Positions 16,576 through 25,005 are shown, counted from the first letter of the stretch. The stretch is 64,000 bases of DNA from Amphritea atlantica (GCF_900111095.1 NZ_FOGB01000001.1:434001-498000), one strand, 5' to 3'. Notes: generated by a model from the sequence alone, not told the origin. Numbers and translations: made by a program.

Positions 16576-16624
16576 TATTCCTTTAAAGAATAATATATTC
16601 CCTATGGGTAAGTTTGGAGGAGAT

Positions 16625-16963
16625 ATGAAATTAATAACGGCCATTATCCGGCCGCACACACTGGAAGAGGTAAGAGGGCCTTTGCAGTCCATTGGTGTGA
16701 GCGGCCTGACAGTTACTGAAGTTAAGGGGTATGGGCGCCAACAGGGGCACACTGAACTTTATCGGGGCGCAGAATACCGTGTCAGTTTTGTACCCAAAAT
16801 TAAGCTGGAAATTGCACTCGATGATGCCCTGCTGGATCAGGTTGTGGAAGCGATTTCCGGGGCCGCCAGAACGGGTGCTTTTGGTGATGGCAAATTGTTT
16901 ATTCAGGACCTTGATCAGGTTTTCAGAATTCGTACCGGAGAATCCGGTGCATCTGCATTGTAG
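16625..16963 (+). CDS. glnK: Nitrogen regulatory P-II protein
   Basis: 112 residues, the standard P-II length, from the ATG at 16625 behind GGAGGAGAT; an in-frame ATG at 16604 would add seven unusual residues. The T-loop is intact (YGRQQGHTELYRGAEY) with the uridylylated Tyr51. P-II trimers bind ATP/ADP and 2-oxoglutarate and block AmtB when nitrogen is plentiful. amtB starts ten bases downstream, the classic glnK-amtB pair. It cannot be told whether this copy also controls the divergent Amt 4 kb upstream. Confidence 0.95.
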   Translation: MKLITAIIRPHTLEEVRGPLQSIGVSGLTVTEVKGYGRQQGHTELYRGAEYRVSFVPKIKLEIALDDALLDQVVEAISGAARTGAFGDGKLFIQDLDQVFRIRTGESGASAL

Positions 16964-16972
16964 GAGAAACAG

Positions 16973-18226
16973 ATGAGTAATCTACCAATTGAACTGTCAT
17001 ACGCGCTCGATACATTTTATTTTCTGATATGTGCCGTGCTGGTGATGTGGATGGGCGCAGGCTTTGCCATGCTTGAAGCCGGACTGGTCCGCAGCAAGAA
17101 CACCGTGGAGATTCTGAATAAGAATGCTCTGCTGTATGGTATCGCCTGTATCGCTTACCTGCTGGTGGGCTATAACATTATGTATCCGGCTGATCCGGTC
17201 AGTGGAATTATTCCCGGTCTGGATTTCCTTCTGGGGGCTGATAACAGCACAGACGCTGTGGTGGCGGGTGGCGATGATGCACCGTATTACTCCAGTATGG
17301 CGGACTTTATCTTCCAGGCGGTGTTTGCCGCTGCAACCATGTCGATTGTTTCCGGTGCCGTGGCTGAACGGATGCGTCTCTGGCCATTCCTGATCTTCGC
17401 TGTCTTTATGGTCTCCTTTATCTACCCGTTGGAGGGTTACTGGAAGTGGGGCGGCGGTTTCCTGGATGAGCTGGGATTCCTGGATTTTGCCGGATCAGTG
17501 GTGGTGCATATGGCGGGCGCAGCTGCCGCTCTGGCCGCAGTGATTCTGGTGGGGCCGCGTAAAGGTAAATATGGCTCTCATGGAGAAGTACGGGCGATCC
17601 CCGGTGCTAACCTGCCGATGGCAACTCTGGGGATGTTTATTCTGTGGATGGGCTGGTTCGGATTTAATGGCGGGTCAGAACTGAAAATAGCCAATGTTGA
17701 AGAGGCTAATGCAGTTGCAAAAATCTTTGTTAACACCAATGCTGCAGCGGCTGCCGGAATGGTGGTTGCAGCGCTGTTTGCCCGTGCCCTGTTTGGTAAA
17801 ACCGATCTGACCATGACAATCAACGGTGCGCTGGCCGGTCTGGTGGCAATTACGGCTGAGCCGCTGCTGCCTGATGCCGGTACAGCATCGCTGATCGGCG
17901 CGGTGGGTGGACTGGTGGTTGTGATCTCTGTGCTGACACTGGATAAGCTGAAACTGGATGACCCGGTGGGAGCCATCTCAGTGCATGGTGCTGCCGGTAT
18001 CTGGGGTATTTTTGCCGTACTGATCAGCAACCCGGATGCCACCTTTATGGCCCAGTTGATCGGTACGTCGGTAACCTTTGCCTGGATGTTTATTGCCTCT
18101 TTCATTGTCCTGCTGATCATCAAAGCAGTGATGGGGCTGCGCGTCAGCGAAGAGGAGGAGATGGAAGGAATGGATGTTCACGAATGTGGTATGGAAGCCT
18201 ATCCGGAATTTACTTCGGGTAAATAA
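16973..18226 (+). CDS. amtB: Ammonium transporter AmtB
   Basis: 417 residues with eleven membrane segments. Pore residues Asp171, His179 and His338 are in place, and the sequence FAMLEAGLVRSKNTVEIL is typical of classical AmtB. It follows glnK by ten bases with TAGGAGA as ribosome site. The cytoplasmic tail is short (VHECGMEAYPEF). A terminator follows. It is a second, conventional ammonium transporter beside the divergent Amt at 12483. Confidence 0.95.
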   Translation: MSNLPIELSYALDTFYFLICAVLVMWMGAGFAMLEAGLVRSKNTVEILNKNALLYGIACIAYLLVGYNIMYPADPVSGIIPGLDFLLGADNSTDAVVAGGDDAPYYSSMADFIFQAVFAAATMSIVSGAVAERMRLWPFLIFAVFMVSFIYPLEGYWKWGGGFLDELGFLDFAGSVVVHMAGAAAALAAVILVGPRKGKYGSHGEVRAIPGANLPMATLGMFILWMGWFGFNGGSELKIANVEEANAVAKIFVNTNAAAAAGMVVAALFARALFGKTDLTMTINGALAGLVAITAEPLLPDAGTASLIGAVGGLVVVISVLTLDKLKLDDPVGAISVHGAAGIWGIFAVLISNPDATFMAQLIGTSVTFAWMFIASFIVLLIIKAVMGLRVSEEEEMEGMDVHECGMEAYPEFTSGK

Positions 18227-18253
18227 CCTTCACAGAACCCTGTATTGATCTTG

Positions 18254-18290
18254 AAAAGCCATCCGCTGTTCAGCCGGTGGCTTTTTCATT
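18254..18290 (+). terminator. Terminator after amtB
   Basis: AAAAGCCATC pairs imperfectly with GGTGGCTTTT around a short loop, followed by TTTCATTTATTT. Confidence 0.8.
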
Positions 18291-18496
18291 TATTTGTGCG
18301 TTGATTTACGGTGGTTATACCTGAGACTATAGAGTGGATAGGGAGTACGCCTTTTTCTCACATCGCAAATAAATAATAGGTATGCGTTGTAAAACTCATA
18401 TAATGAGCAGCGTTGAAGCCTGAGTACTGCCGTCAGGAATAATTCAACGGTGATAAAATGTCAGCCGCCTATAATCAGGGTATTTAGGAGAGAACC

Positions 18497-19210
18497 GTGA
18501 CCTACTGTGTGGGTATCAGAACCAATGAAGCAACTATAATGATTTCCGACTCCCGCACCAGCGCCGGGGTGGATAACATTAGCAGCTATAGCAAAATGTG
18601 GCGGTATGGTATTCCCGGTGAACGTCAGTTTGTCATCTGTAGTGCGGGCAATCTGGCGACCACTCAGGCGGTCATCGCGGCGATCGAACGGGATATTAAG
18701 AACACTGCCGAGACCAGCTTGCTGACGGTTGCGGATATGCATCAGGCTGCCGAGTATATCGGTAAGGTGAGTGTTGCGGTTCAGGAAAAGGCCGGTGGGG
18801 GAGCGGTATTTGAAGCCACGTTTCTGCTGGCTGGCGAGATTCTCGGCTCGCTCAGTGGACTCTACATGATCTATGCACAGGGAAACTATATCGCCAGTTC
18901 GCGTCAGGTACCCTATCTGCAGATCGGTGAAATAAAATATGGTAAACCGATATTAGACCGGGTCATTCAGGAAAGCACCACCATTGACAGAGCGATCGTC
19001 TGCGGTCTGATTTCGATGGATGCGACGCTGAAAAGTAACCTGACCGTTGGCCCTCCGATTGAACTCTACATTCTTCAACATGGTAGCCTTACTTTAGGCC
19101 GTTACCGTTCATTCGGCGAAGACGATGAGTATATGAGGGATCTGCGCAAACTCTGGAACAAAGCGATGGAAAGTGCGGTAGATGCGATGCCGCGATTAAC
19201 CCTGAGTTGA
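18497..19210 (+). CDS. Anbu, proteasome-like (HslV-type) peptidase
   Basis: 237 residues starting at GTG 18497 behind TAGGAGAG. Removal of Met exposes Thr2 (MTYCVGI), the catalytic residue expected of the Ntn-hydrolase fold. SDSRTSAGVDNIS and YSKMWRY are typical of Anbu, the ancestral-beta-subunit relative of HslV. Anbu genes usually lie with genes for a COOH-NH2 ligase, an alpha-E protein and a transglutaminase; none is present here, so this copy is an orphan. The physiological substrate of Anbu is not established. A terminator follows. TACTCCCTAT on the minus strand at 18338-18347 is shared with the tdm promoter region. Confidence 0.88.
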   Translation: MTYCVGIRTNEATIMISDSRTSAGVDNISSYSKMWRYGIPGERQFVICSAGNLATTQAVIAAIERDIKNTAETSLLTVADMHQAAEYIGKVSVAVQEKAGGGAVFEATFLLAGEILGSLSGLYMIYAQGNYIASSRQVPYLQIGEIKYGKPILDRVIQESTTIDRAIVCGLISMDATLKSNLTVGPPIELYILQHGSLTLGRYRSFGEDDEYMRDLRKLWNKAMESAVDAMPRLTLS

Positions 19211-19260
19211 GCACGAACTGTATGGGGCACAGCATTGTGCCTGCACCACCTTAGAATGAA

Positions 19261-19288
19261 AATGCAGCCACACAGGCTGCATTTTTTT
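19261..19288 (+). terminator. Terminator after the Anbu gene
   Basis: AATGCAGCC and GGCTGCATT form a perfect 9-bp stem with loop ACACA, followed by six more T residues. Confidence 0.92.
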
Positions 19289-19416
19289 TGGTTGGCGTAG
19301 CCAAACACTGCTTCAGGTCAGGGTTTGATCGCTGAACTTAAGTAAACTGGAGCCGTGATTTGCAATGGCAGATTGAAGTTTAATGATGAATTCAACGTGC
19401 TGATTGAGGTATTCAG

Positions 19417-19803
19417 ATGAAAATAGCAGTTGCCAGCAGAGATGGTATTTCGGTCGCCGGACATATCGGTAAATGCAAAAGCTGGATTATTTTTCAGTCG
19501 GACGCAATACATCAGATAAAACTGGTCGAGATGATCACTCTGCCCAGAGAGCTGGTGTTTCACTATTATAAGGATGATATGCCCCACCCGTTAGCCGATT
19601 GTGATGTGGTGATCGGTGCCAGCGCCGGAGATAATTTCGTGAATAAAATGGCTCTGCGGGGTATCAATGCCGTACTGACGGCTGAAGCAGACCCCGAAAA
19701 AGCAGTGGCTGATTATCTGAACAAGCAGGTTACTCCCCCGAAACCCCGCCCCATAGGCGGACTGGTGTGCAAAGTAAGGGATACTTTCTCATCACATAAC
19801 TGA
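19417..19803 (+). CDS. NifX/NafY-type cofactor-binding domain protein
   Basis: 128 residues with the dinitrogenase iron-molybdenum cofactor domain (IAVASRDGISVAGHIGKCKSW, DCDVVIGASAGDNFVNKMALRGINAV, EADPEKAVADYL). Family members bind Fe-S or Mo-Fe clusters during nitrogenase assembly, but many occur in organisms without nitrogenase and their role is unknown. No nif or molybdenum genes are nearby. A single cysteine (CKSW) and one near the C-terminus are available as ligands. It stands alone. Confidence 0.8.
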   Translation: MKIAVASRDGISVAGHIGKCKSWIIFQSDAIHQIKLVEMITLPRELVFHYYKDDMPHPLADCDVVIGASAGDNFVNKMALRGINAVLTAEADPEKAVADYLNKQVTPPKPRPIGGLVCKVRDTFSSHN

Positions 19804-20113
19804 TAGCTATCTGCAACGGGCAGTACTGAGCTTTCTATCCGGGCCTCTGTTTTCGGGGCTATCTTTCTGGTCGTGCTCTGGCTGCCTTCTGCCTTTTCTC
19901 AGACTCGCTACACTTAATGGCTCTTTTGCCACCACCCTTTTTCAAACTTCTTTTTAATCCTGTTGTTTTTATTTCAGCTATTGTTACCCGGTCGTTATGC
20001 GGCAGATATCGGTCGTAAAGACAGGAAACTCTCCGTGCGGATGCGCTAGAATGGTGGTTATATTTTGTGGCTGTATCAGCCTCGTTGTGTGAATTTATGG
20101 AGCCTGTGTCGAC
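19804..20113. other. Intergenic region without a recognised gene
   Basis: 310 bases, T/C-rich in the middle (about 19900-19970). No ORF with a ribosome site, hairpin with T-tract, or RNA family was recognised. The proC promoter presumably lies near its right end. Confidence 0.5.
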
Positions 20114-20932
20114 ATGATCTCAGAACGTTGTATCGGTATTATTGGCGGCACTGGCCAGCTTGGTGCGGCCATCGCTCATGGGTTACTTCGCAGCGGGCTT
20201 GTTGCACCTGAGAAACTGTGGATCTCCAGCCGTTCAAATAATCGTGCCGGCTTTGAATCAGTGGAATCAAAAGCAGCGATACAGTTTACCACCTGTAATC
20301 AGGATCTGATCGACCACTGTGACATCGTGATTATCGCGGTACCACCTGCACTGTCAGCGACACTGGATATCCGGGTAGAGTCTCGCCACGGATTGCTAAT
20401 CTCCGTGGCCGCGGGGGTTACCATTGAGCAGCTTCAGCATCGTACCGGCGCTGAGCGGGTGATCCGGGCGATGTCCAATCCTGCGGCGGAAAAAGGGCTG
20501 GCTTACTCCCCCTGGTGTGCCAGTAGTGAAGTGACGGCGGAGGATCGTGAAGCGACGCAGGCGCTGTTTAACGCGATTGGTCAGACAGATGAGGTTGCCA
20601 GTGAGGATCAGATCGATCAGTTCACTGCGCTGATCGGCCCGGTACCGGGGTTTGTCGCCTATTATGCGGATTGCATGGTGAATTATGCCGTTAAAACCGG
20701 TATCGATCCGGCCATAGCCGAACGGGCGGTACGGCAGCTTTTTCATGCCAGTGGGGTTGTCATGGCCACGGCAGAGGCTTCGCCAGCAGAGCAGGTTAAG
20801 GCTATGATTGACTATGCGGGCACCACCGCGGCGGGGTTAAATGCGATGCAGGCCTCACCGCTGGCCGATGCTATCGCAGAGGGGCTGGATGCTGCTTACA
20901 AGAAGTCACAGATTATATCGTCTGTTGATTGA
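20114..20932 (+). CDS. Pyrroline-5-carboxylate reductase family protein
   Basis: 272 residues. The N-terminal Rossmann motif is GIIGGTGQLGAAI (residues 8-20), and the C-terminal dimerisation domain shows ALIGPVPGFVAYYADCM and AEQVKAMIDYAGTTAAGLNAM. True ProC uses NAD(P)H to make proline from pyrroline-5-carboxylate; the sequence is rather divergent (GGTGQLG instead of GxGNMG, QVKAMIDYAGTTAAG in place of the usual PGGTT motif), so it may be a paralogue with another substrate. It precedes a zinc-finger gene by 41 bases in the same direction. Confidence 0.75.
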   Translation: MISERCIGIIGGTGQLGAAIAHGLLRSGLVAPEKLWISSRSNNRAGFESVESKAAIQFTTCNQDLIDHCDIVIIAVPPALSATLDIRVESRHGLLISVAAGVTIEQLQHRTGAERVIRAMSNPAAEKGLAYSPWCASSEVTAEDREATQALFNAIGQTDEVASEDQIDQFTALIGPVPGFVAYYADCMVNYAVKTGIDPAIAERAVRQLFHASGVVMATAEASPAEQVKAMIDYAGTTAAGLNAMQASPLADAIAEGLDAAYKKSQIISSVD

Positions 20933-20973
20933 TGATCAGATCAGTTTATTTCTAAAAGGGTTGAGGATAGAGT

Positions 20974-21252
20974 ATGGCCGGTGGCTGGGCGCGTGATGGC
21001 GCCGTTCAGGATCAGATTGATGCCAGTGTTGAAGATGCTGTTGCGCTGGCGCGCAGCCGTTTAAATGCGGGTTCCAGTGCGGCGGAAAGCTTAACCCACT
21101 GTGAAGAGTGTGATCAGCCTATTCCTGAGAAACGGCGGCAGGCGATTCCCGGCATCCGTCTCTGTATTAAGTGTCAGTCGGAGTTGGAAAAACAGCAGGT
21201 CAGCTCGGCTGGTATTAATCGCCGCGGTAGTAAAGACAGCCAGCTCAGATAG
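20974..21252 (+). CDS. DksA/TraR-type zinc-finger protein (YbiI-like)
   Basis: 92 residues. The C-terminal half holds a four-cysteine zinc finger (CEECDQPIPEKRRQAIPGIRLCIKC). The N-terminal half (ARDGAVQDQIDASVEDAVALARSRL) matches the short YbiI-like subgroup, which lacks the long coiled coil of DksA. Such proteins may bind RNA polymerase, but their role is unclear. Start ATG 20974. Four 14-bp tandem repeats follow the gene. Confidence 0.82.
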   Translation: MAGGWARDGAVQDQIDASVEDAVALARSRLNAGSSAAESLTHCEECDQPIPEKRRQAIPGIRLCIKCQSELEKQQVSSAGINRRGSKDSQLR

Positions 21253-21265
21253 CCAGTCTGAGACT

Positions 21266-21321
21266 CAGAAAATAAGCTTCTGAAAATGAGCTCCTGAAAA
21301 AAAGGCCCTGAAAATGAGCCC
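21266..21321. repeat. Four tandem 14-bp repeats
   Basis: Units at 21266-21279, 21280-21293, 21294-21307 and 21308-21321 share the pattern CWGAAAATRAGCTC; the second and fourth are closest (CTGAAAATGAGC). They lie between the zinc-finger gene and the dgcA-like gene. The last unit also forms one arm of a weak hairpin (CCCTGAA/TTCAGGG, 21306-21340) that may act as a terminator. Confidence 0.75.
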
Positions 21322-21394
21322 CCTCAACAGTCGTTCAGGGCGGTTTTACATCTCACTGTAAAACCTGCCCAGCCTTTAATCTTTTCGAATCGTT

Positions 21395-23443
21395 TCAGAG
21401 ATCTTTTACCAGTCGTAAGGCATCATAGATCGCCGCATGGGTATTACGTGCCGATACCGCATCACCGATACGGAATAAGCGGAATTTACCCGCGCTATTT
21501 TTTTCCAGGGTCTGAGGGGTGCCCGCAATCAGTTGATCGTAGTTCACTTCACCCAGGTTAACGGAATGGGGCTTGAGGTCGAAGTACAGATCATCCAGCG
21601 GCAGGGTGCCGTGGTTGACGACTACCTGATCGATGCGGCGGCTCTGAGTAAAATCGCGGCTACCGTCATCGTAGTCACTGCCGACTGTCGCCACCAGTTC
21701 ATTGCCGTCACGGGCCACCGAGTGCAGACGGTAGGTGACGGTGAAGGTAACCTCCTTTTGCTGCAGGGTACGCATATAGGGTACCAGGTTCATCGCCATC
21801 ACCTCGGGAGCAAAGCTGCGATCCGGTGTCATAATCTCGACTCTGGCACCGCTATTGGCGATGACCTCGGCGGCCTGCAGCGCTGCGTGGTCACCGGCAT
21901 CATCGTACAGCAGCACATTGGTACCGGGTTTGACACTGCGGGAGATTATATCCCAGGCTGAAACCACCAGTTCATTACCGCTTTGCAGCACCTCGGTATC
22001 CGGCAGACCACCGGTGGCGATAATCACTTCATCGGGATCTTCCGCTAATACCGTGTCGGCTTCGGCATAGGTATTGAAGTGGAATCTCACCCCCATCGAC
22101 TCACACTGCTGCATACGCCAGTCGATGATGCTGATCATCTCATGGCGACGTGGGCTTTGAGAGGTTAACAGGATCTGCCCGCCGGCATCATTGGCAGCTT
22201 CAAACACGACTACCTCATGGCCCCGTTCTGCGGCAACCCGGGCGGCTTCCAGCCCCCCGGGGCCGGCACCAACAATAACAACTTTTTTCTGCTGTGGTGC
22301 TTTTGCAATCTCGTGGGGCATGGTCAGTTCACGACCGGTTGCCGGATTGTGTATACAGTAGGCGGCTCCACCCTGATAGATGCGGTCAAGGCAGTAGTTG
22401 GCACCGACACAGGGGCGAATACTATCCTCTTTGCCTGCGATGATCTTACGCACAATATGGGGGTCGGTCATATGTGCCCGGGTCATACCCACCATATCGA
22501 CCTTGCCGCTGGCGATAGCATAACGGGCGGTGGCAACATCCGGAATTTTTGCGGCGTGGAAGACCGGGAAGTCGGTTGCTGAGCGGATCTCGCCGGCGAA
22601 ATCCAGATGGGGAGAGTTACGCATCCCCTGAATCGGGATCACATCGGTTAGCCCAGCATCGGTGTCGATGTGACCACGCACGACGTTGAGAAAGTCGACC
22701 ATGCCACAGTCTTTCAGGCGTTGCGAGATGGACAGGCCATCCGCAGCGTTCAGACCGCCCGGCAGCATCTCATCGCCGGTATAGCGCAAGCCGACAATAA
22801 ATTCATTGCCTACCCGTTGGCGGATCGATTTCAGCAGATCAAAGGTAAATCTGAGACGGTTATCCAGATCGCCACCGTAAGGTCCATCCAGCGTATTGGT
22901 CAGGGGAGACCAGAACTGATCCATCAGATGGCCATACGCCTGCAGTTCGATACCATCGAGGCCTGCCGCATACATCCGTTCAGCCGCGTCGGTGTAGTCT
23001 TTGATGATGCGATCGATATCCCAGTCTTCGATCTTTTTCGGGAACGCTTTATGAGAGGGTTCACGGTGATGGGACGGGGAGACTGCCGGCAACCACTCGC
23101 CTTTATCCCAGCGGGTACGGCGCCCCAGATGGGTCAGTTGAATCATCACTGCGGTGCCATGTTCATGACACTCGTCGGTCAGATCTTTCATCCAGGGCAC
23201 AATCTCATCTTTATACACCAGCAGGTTATCGAAGACCGGTGGACTATCCAGCGATACCGCTGCAGAGCCGGCCGTCATTGTCAGCGCGACCCCCGCTTTG
23301 GCCCGTTCCACGTGATAGGCTCGATAGCGTTCAGTGGGCATCCCGTTTTCTGAGTAGGCCGGCTCGTGAGAGGTGATCATTATGCGGTTACGCAGCTGCA
23401 GATGTTTGAGTTGATAGGGTTGCAGTAGTGGATCGTTAGACAT
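21395..23443 (-). CDS. dgcA: DgcA-like flavin/Fe-S N-demethylase
   Basis: 682 residues with the architecture of the trimethylamine dehydrogenase superfamily: an old-yellow-enzyme FMN barrel (about 5-365), an Fe-S segment, and an FAD/NAD fold (GAGPGGLEAARVAAERGHEV, about 393-412). It is closest in my recall to DgcA, which demethylates dimethylglycine with DgcB. The Fe-S segment is CVGANYC then C after eleven residues, with Ala where trimethylamine dehydrogenase has its second cysteine; DgcA shows the same pattern. The end (RIGDAVSARNTHAAIYDALRLVKD) is also DgcA-like. DgcB and electron-transfer partners are absent nearby, so substrate and partner are open. It diverges from a TetR gene across a repeat-rich operator region. 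Confidence 0.8.
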   Translation of the reverse strand: MSNDPLLQPYQLKHLQLRNRIMITSHEPAYSENGMPTERYRAYHVERAKAGVALTMTAGSAAVSLDSPPVFDNLLVYKDEIVPWMKDLTDECHEHGTAVMIQLTHLGRRTRWDKGEWLPAVSPSHHREPSHKAFPKKIEDWDIDRIIKDYTDAAERMYAAGLDGIELQAYGHLMDQFWSPLTNTLDGPYGGDLDNRLRFTFDLLKSIRQRVGNEFIVGLRYTGDEMLPGGLNAADGLSISQRLKDCGMVDFLNVVRGHIDTDAGLTDVIPIQGMRNSPHLDFAGEIRSATDFPVFHAAKIPDVATARYAIASGKVDMVGMTRAHMTDPHIVRKIIAGKEDSIRPCVGANYCLDRIYQGGAAYCIHNPATGRELTMPHEIAKAPQQKKVVIVGAGPGGLEAARVAAERGHEVVVFEAANDAGGQILLTSQSPRRHEMISIIDWRMQQCESMGVRFHFNTYAEADTVLAEDPDEVIIATGGLPDTEVLQSGNELVVSAWDIISRSVKPGTNVLLYDDAGDHAALQAAEVIANSGARVEIMTPDRSFAPEVMAMNLVPYMRTLQQKEVTFTVTYRLHSVARDGNELVATVGSDYDDGSRDFTQSRRIDQVVVNHGTLPLDDLYFDLKPHSVNLGEVNYDQLIAGTPQTLEKNSAGKFRLFRIGDAVSARNTHAAIYDALRLVKDL

Positions 23444-23456
23444 TTCAGCCTCTCCG

Positions 23457-23515
23457 GATAAGTTTTTTGTAGATAAACTCTCTACACATAAGTCTCTACA
23501 GATAAGTTCTCTACA
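23457..23515. repeat. Four tandem 14-15-bp iterons in front of dgcA
   Basis: Units at 23457-23471, 23472-23486, 23487-23500 and 23501-23515 follow the pattern GATAARTTCTCTACA; the unit nearest the gene is the most diverged. They begin 14 bases before the dgcA start codon, so they cover its leader or core promoter. They look like repeated regulator sites. Confidence 0.7.
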
Positions 23516-23535
23516 CTCTGTTTTGCTAAAAAATA

Positions 23536-23556
23536 GACATAATGTACATATATGTC
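23536..23556. promoter_or_regulatory. Candidate TetR operator between dgcA and tetR
   Basis: A quasi-palindrome with outer arms GACATA/TATGTC around ATGTACAT (23542-23549). ATGTACAT occurs again at 23663-23670, nearer the tetR gene. Two such sites in a 284-bp divergent intergenic region fit autoregulation plus dgcA control by the TetR protein. Confidence 0.5.
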
Positions 23557-23727
23557 AATAAATTGTTCATTGATGTTTTTCTCTCTGTATCAGGTAAACT
23601 GCTAAAGTCCTGTTCCCTAAACCCGGCAACACCGCCGGTAGGTTTACTTAGCTTCGACACTTATGTACATTTTGACTGTCCGGCCAATCTATCCGATTCC
23701 GCAGAGCAGAAGGAACAACCCTAACCT

Positions 23728-24384
23728 ATGAGCAGTGCACTTGATAAAACGAATGCCGAAACATCCGCAGGCAGTGGCTGGCGCGGTTCGGCAGACCTCT
23801 GGTTGCAGGCCGCCTACGATACTGTGGTTGAGACCGGGGTTGATGCGGTACGTATTCAACCACTGGCTAAAAAGCTGAAGCTATCCCGCACCAGCTTTTA
23901 CTGGTTTTTTAAAGATCGGGACGAACTGTTGAATGCCCTGTTGCAGAAGTGGCGGGATAAGAACAGTGGTAATCTGGTGGCGCAGTCACAGGCCTATGCC
24001 GAGACCATTGCGGAAGCGATCCTGAATGTATTTGATTGCTGGCTGAATCAGGATCTGTTTGATTCTCAGTTTGAGTTCGCTGTTCGCAGCTGGGCATTGC
24101 AGTCGGCAGAGGTTGCCGAGCAGATAGGTCTGGCGGATGAAGCGCGCCTGGAAGCGTTACGGCAGATGTTTATCCGTTTTGGCTATGAACCGCTGAAAGC
24201 CGATGTTCGCGCACGTACTATCTATCTGACACAGATCGGTTATATTTCGATGAAATCCGACGAAGATATCTCCACCCGATTGCAGCGGATCTCAGACTAT
24301 GTCGAGATCTTTACCGGGCAGACACCGGAACCGCGGGAGCTGGAACGTTTCTATGCGCGACATAAACAGGCAGGGGATGACTGA
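23728..24384 (+). CDS. TetR-family regulator of the dgcA-like gene
   Basis: 218 residues. The N-terminal TetR helix-turn-helix is clear: LWLQAAYDTVVETGVDAVRIQPLAKKLKLSRTSFYWFFKDRDELL (about 26-70). The rest is a helical ligand domain of unknown specificity. It is divergent from the DgcA-like gene; the shared 284-bp region holds iterons and ATGTACAT palindromes. Its inducer is probably a substrate or product of the demethylase. Start ATG 23728; a ribosome site (AGAAGGAACAA) lies upstream. Confidence 0.88.
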   Translation: MSSALDKTNAETSAGSGWRGSADLWLQAAYDTVVETGVDAVRIQPLAKKLKLSRTSFYWFFKDRDELLNALLQKWRDKNSGNLVAQSQAYAETIAEAILNVFDCWLNQDLFDSQFEFAVRSWALQSAEVAEQIGLADEARLEALRQMFIRFGYEPLKADVRARTIYLTQIGYISMKSDEDISTRLQRISDYVEIFTGQTPEPRELERFYARHKQAGDD

Positions 24385-24387
24385 GTA

Positions 24388-24421
24388 TTGGGGGGAATGG
24401 GCTTTTTTATATCCCCCCTAA
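24388..24421. terminator. Hairpin between two convergent tetR genes
   Basis: GGGGGG (24390-24395) pairs with CCCCCC (24413-24418), with a T-rich loop. It overlaps the 3' end of the minus-strand tetR gene. It may serve as a terminator on the plus strand, though the T-tract lies in the loop. Confidence 0.35.
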
Positions 24422-24982
24422 CATCAACCGCGCTTGCTGACGGCAGGATGATAAAATCTGCTGTACCTGTTGTTGATCCTCCAGAGTTCTCGAAACCGCT
24501 ACAGCCCCAATGATCATTGATGTGAGTGAGAAAACATCCTGGCTATTTTTCACCGTATCTCTGCCGGCATAGTCCAGAATCAGCTGATTCATTCTGGTAT
24601 ATACCTGGGCATAGGTTTTATGGGTCTCTTTATCCCGGGAGACGATATCGGTCGCCAGAAAAGCCAAAGGGCAGGGCCTTTCCCCATATACATGTTCAAG
24701 ACTCAGATAGCCATCCAGCAGCACGCTCAGCCATTCCCGGGATGAGAGTCCTTCAGGTTTTATATCGGCCAGTTTGCTGTTTGACGCGGCAAACTTCAGC
24801 GCTTCTTTGTACAGTTCTGATTTACTTCTGAAATGTCCGTAAAAGGCTCCCCGGGTCAATGAGCAGTCCTGCATCACCCTGTCCACCGTCACGTTGTCAA
24901 AGCCTTTGGTTGAAAATAACCGGTAAGCGCTTTGCAGGATTTTCTCTCTGCTGTTTTGTTTATGTTCCCTTGAATAGGGCAT
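24407..24982 (-). CDS. TetR/AcrR-family regulator
   Basis: 191 residues. The helix-turn-helix part reads SREKILQSAYRLFSTKGFDNVTVDRVMQDCSLTRGAFYGHFRSKSELY (about 11-58), typical of the NemR/AcrR group. Its C-terminal domain has PCPLAF, common in this group. It diverges from a MAPEG-family gene, with a 7-bp inverted repeat between them that is a likely operator. The ligand is unknown; related regulators respond to electrophiles or biocides. Confidence 0.87.
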   Translation of the reverse strand: MPYSREHKQNSREKILQSAYRLFSTKGFDNVTVDRVMQDCSLTRGAFYGHFRSKSELYKEALKFAASNSKLADIKPEGLSSREWLSVLLDGYLSLEHVYGERPCPLAFLATDIVSRDKETHKTYAQVYTRMNQLILDYAGRDTVKNSQDVFSLTSMIIGAVAVSRTLEDQQQVQQILSSCRQQARLMLGGI

Positions 24983-25005
24983 AACGATTACTCATAAATA
25001 TCTAA

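Noticed and set aside
21395-23443. Trimethylamine dehydrogenase
   Set aside because: Tempting because of tmm and tdm, but the CVGANYC segment and the C-terminus match DgcA-type enzymes better and Tmm already covers TMA oxidation.
23457-23515. CRISPR-like array
   Set aside because: Units of 14-15 bp are contiguous without spacers; this is a tandem repeat or operator array.
23542-23724. 60-codon plus-strand frame between dgcA and tetR
   Set aside because: It starts inside the operator palindrome, has no ribosome site and would crowd the divergent promoter region.
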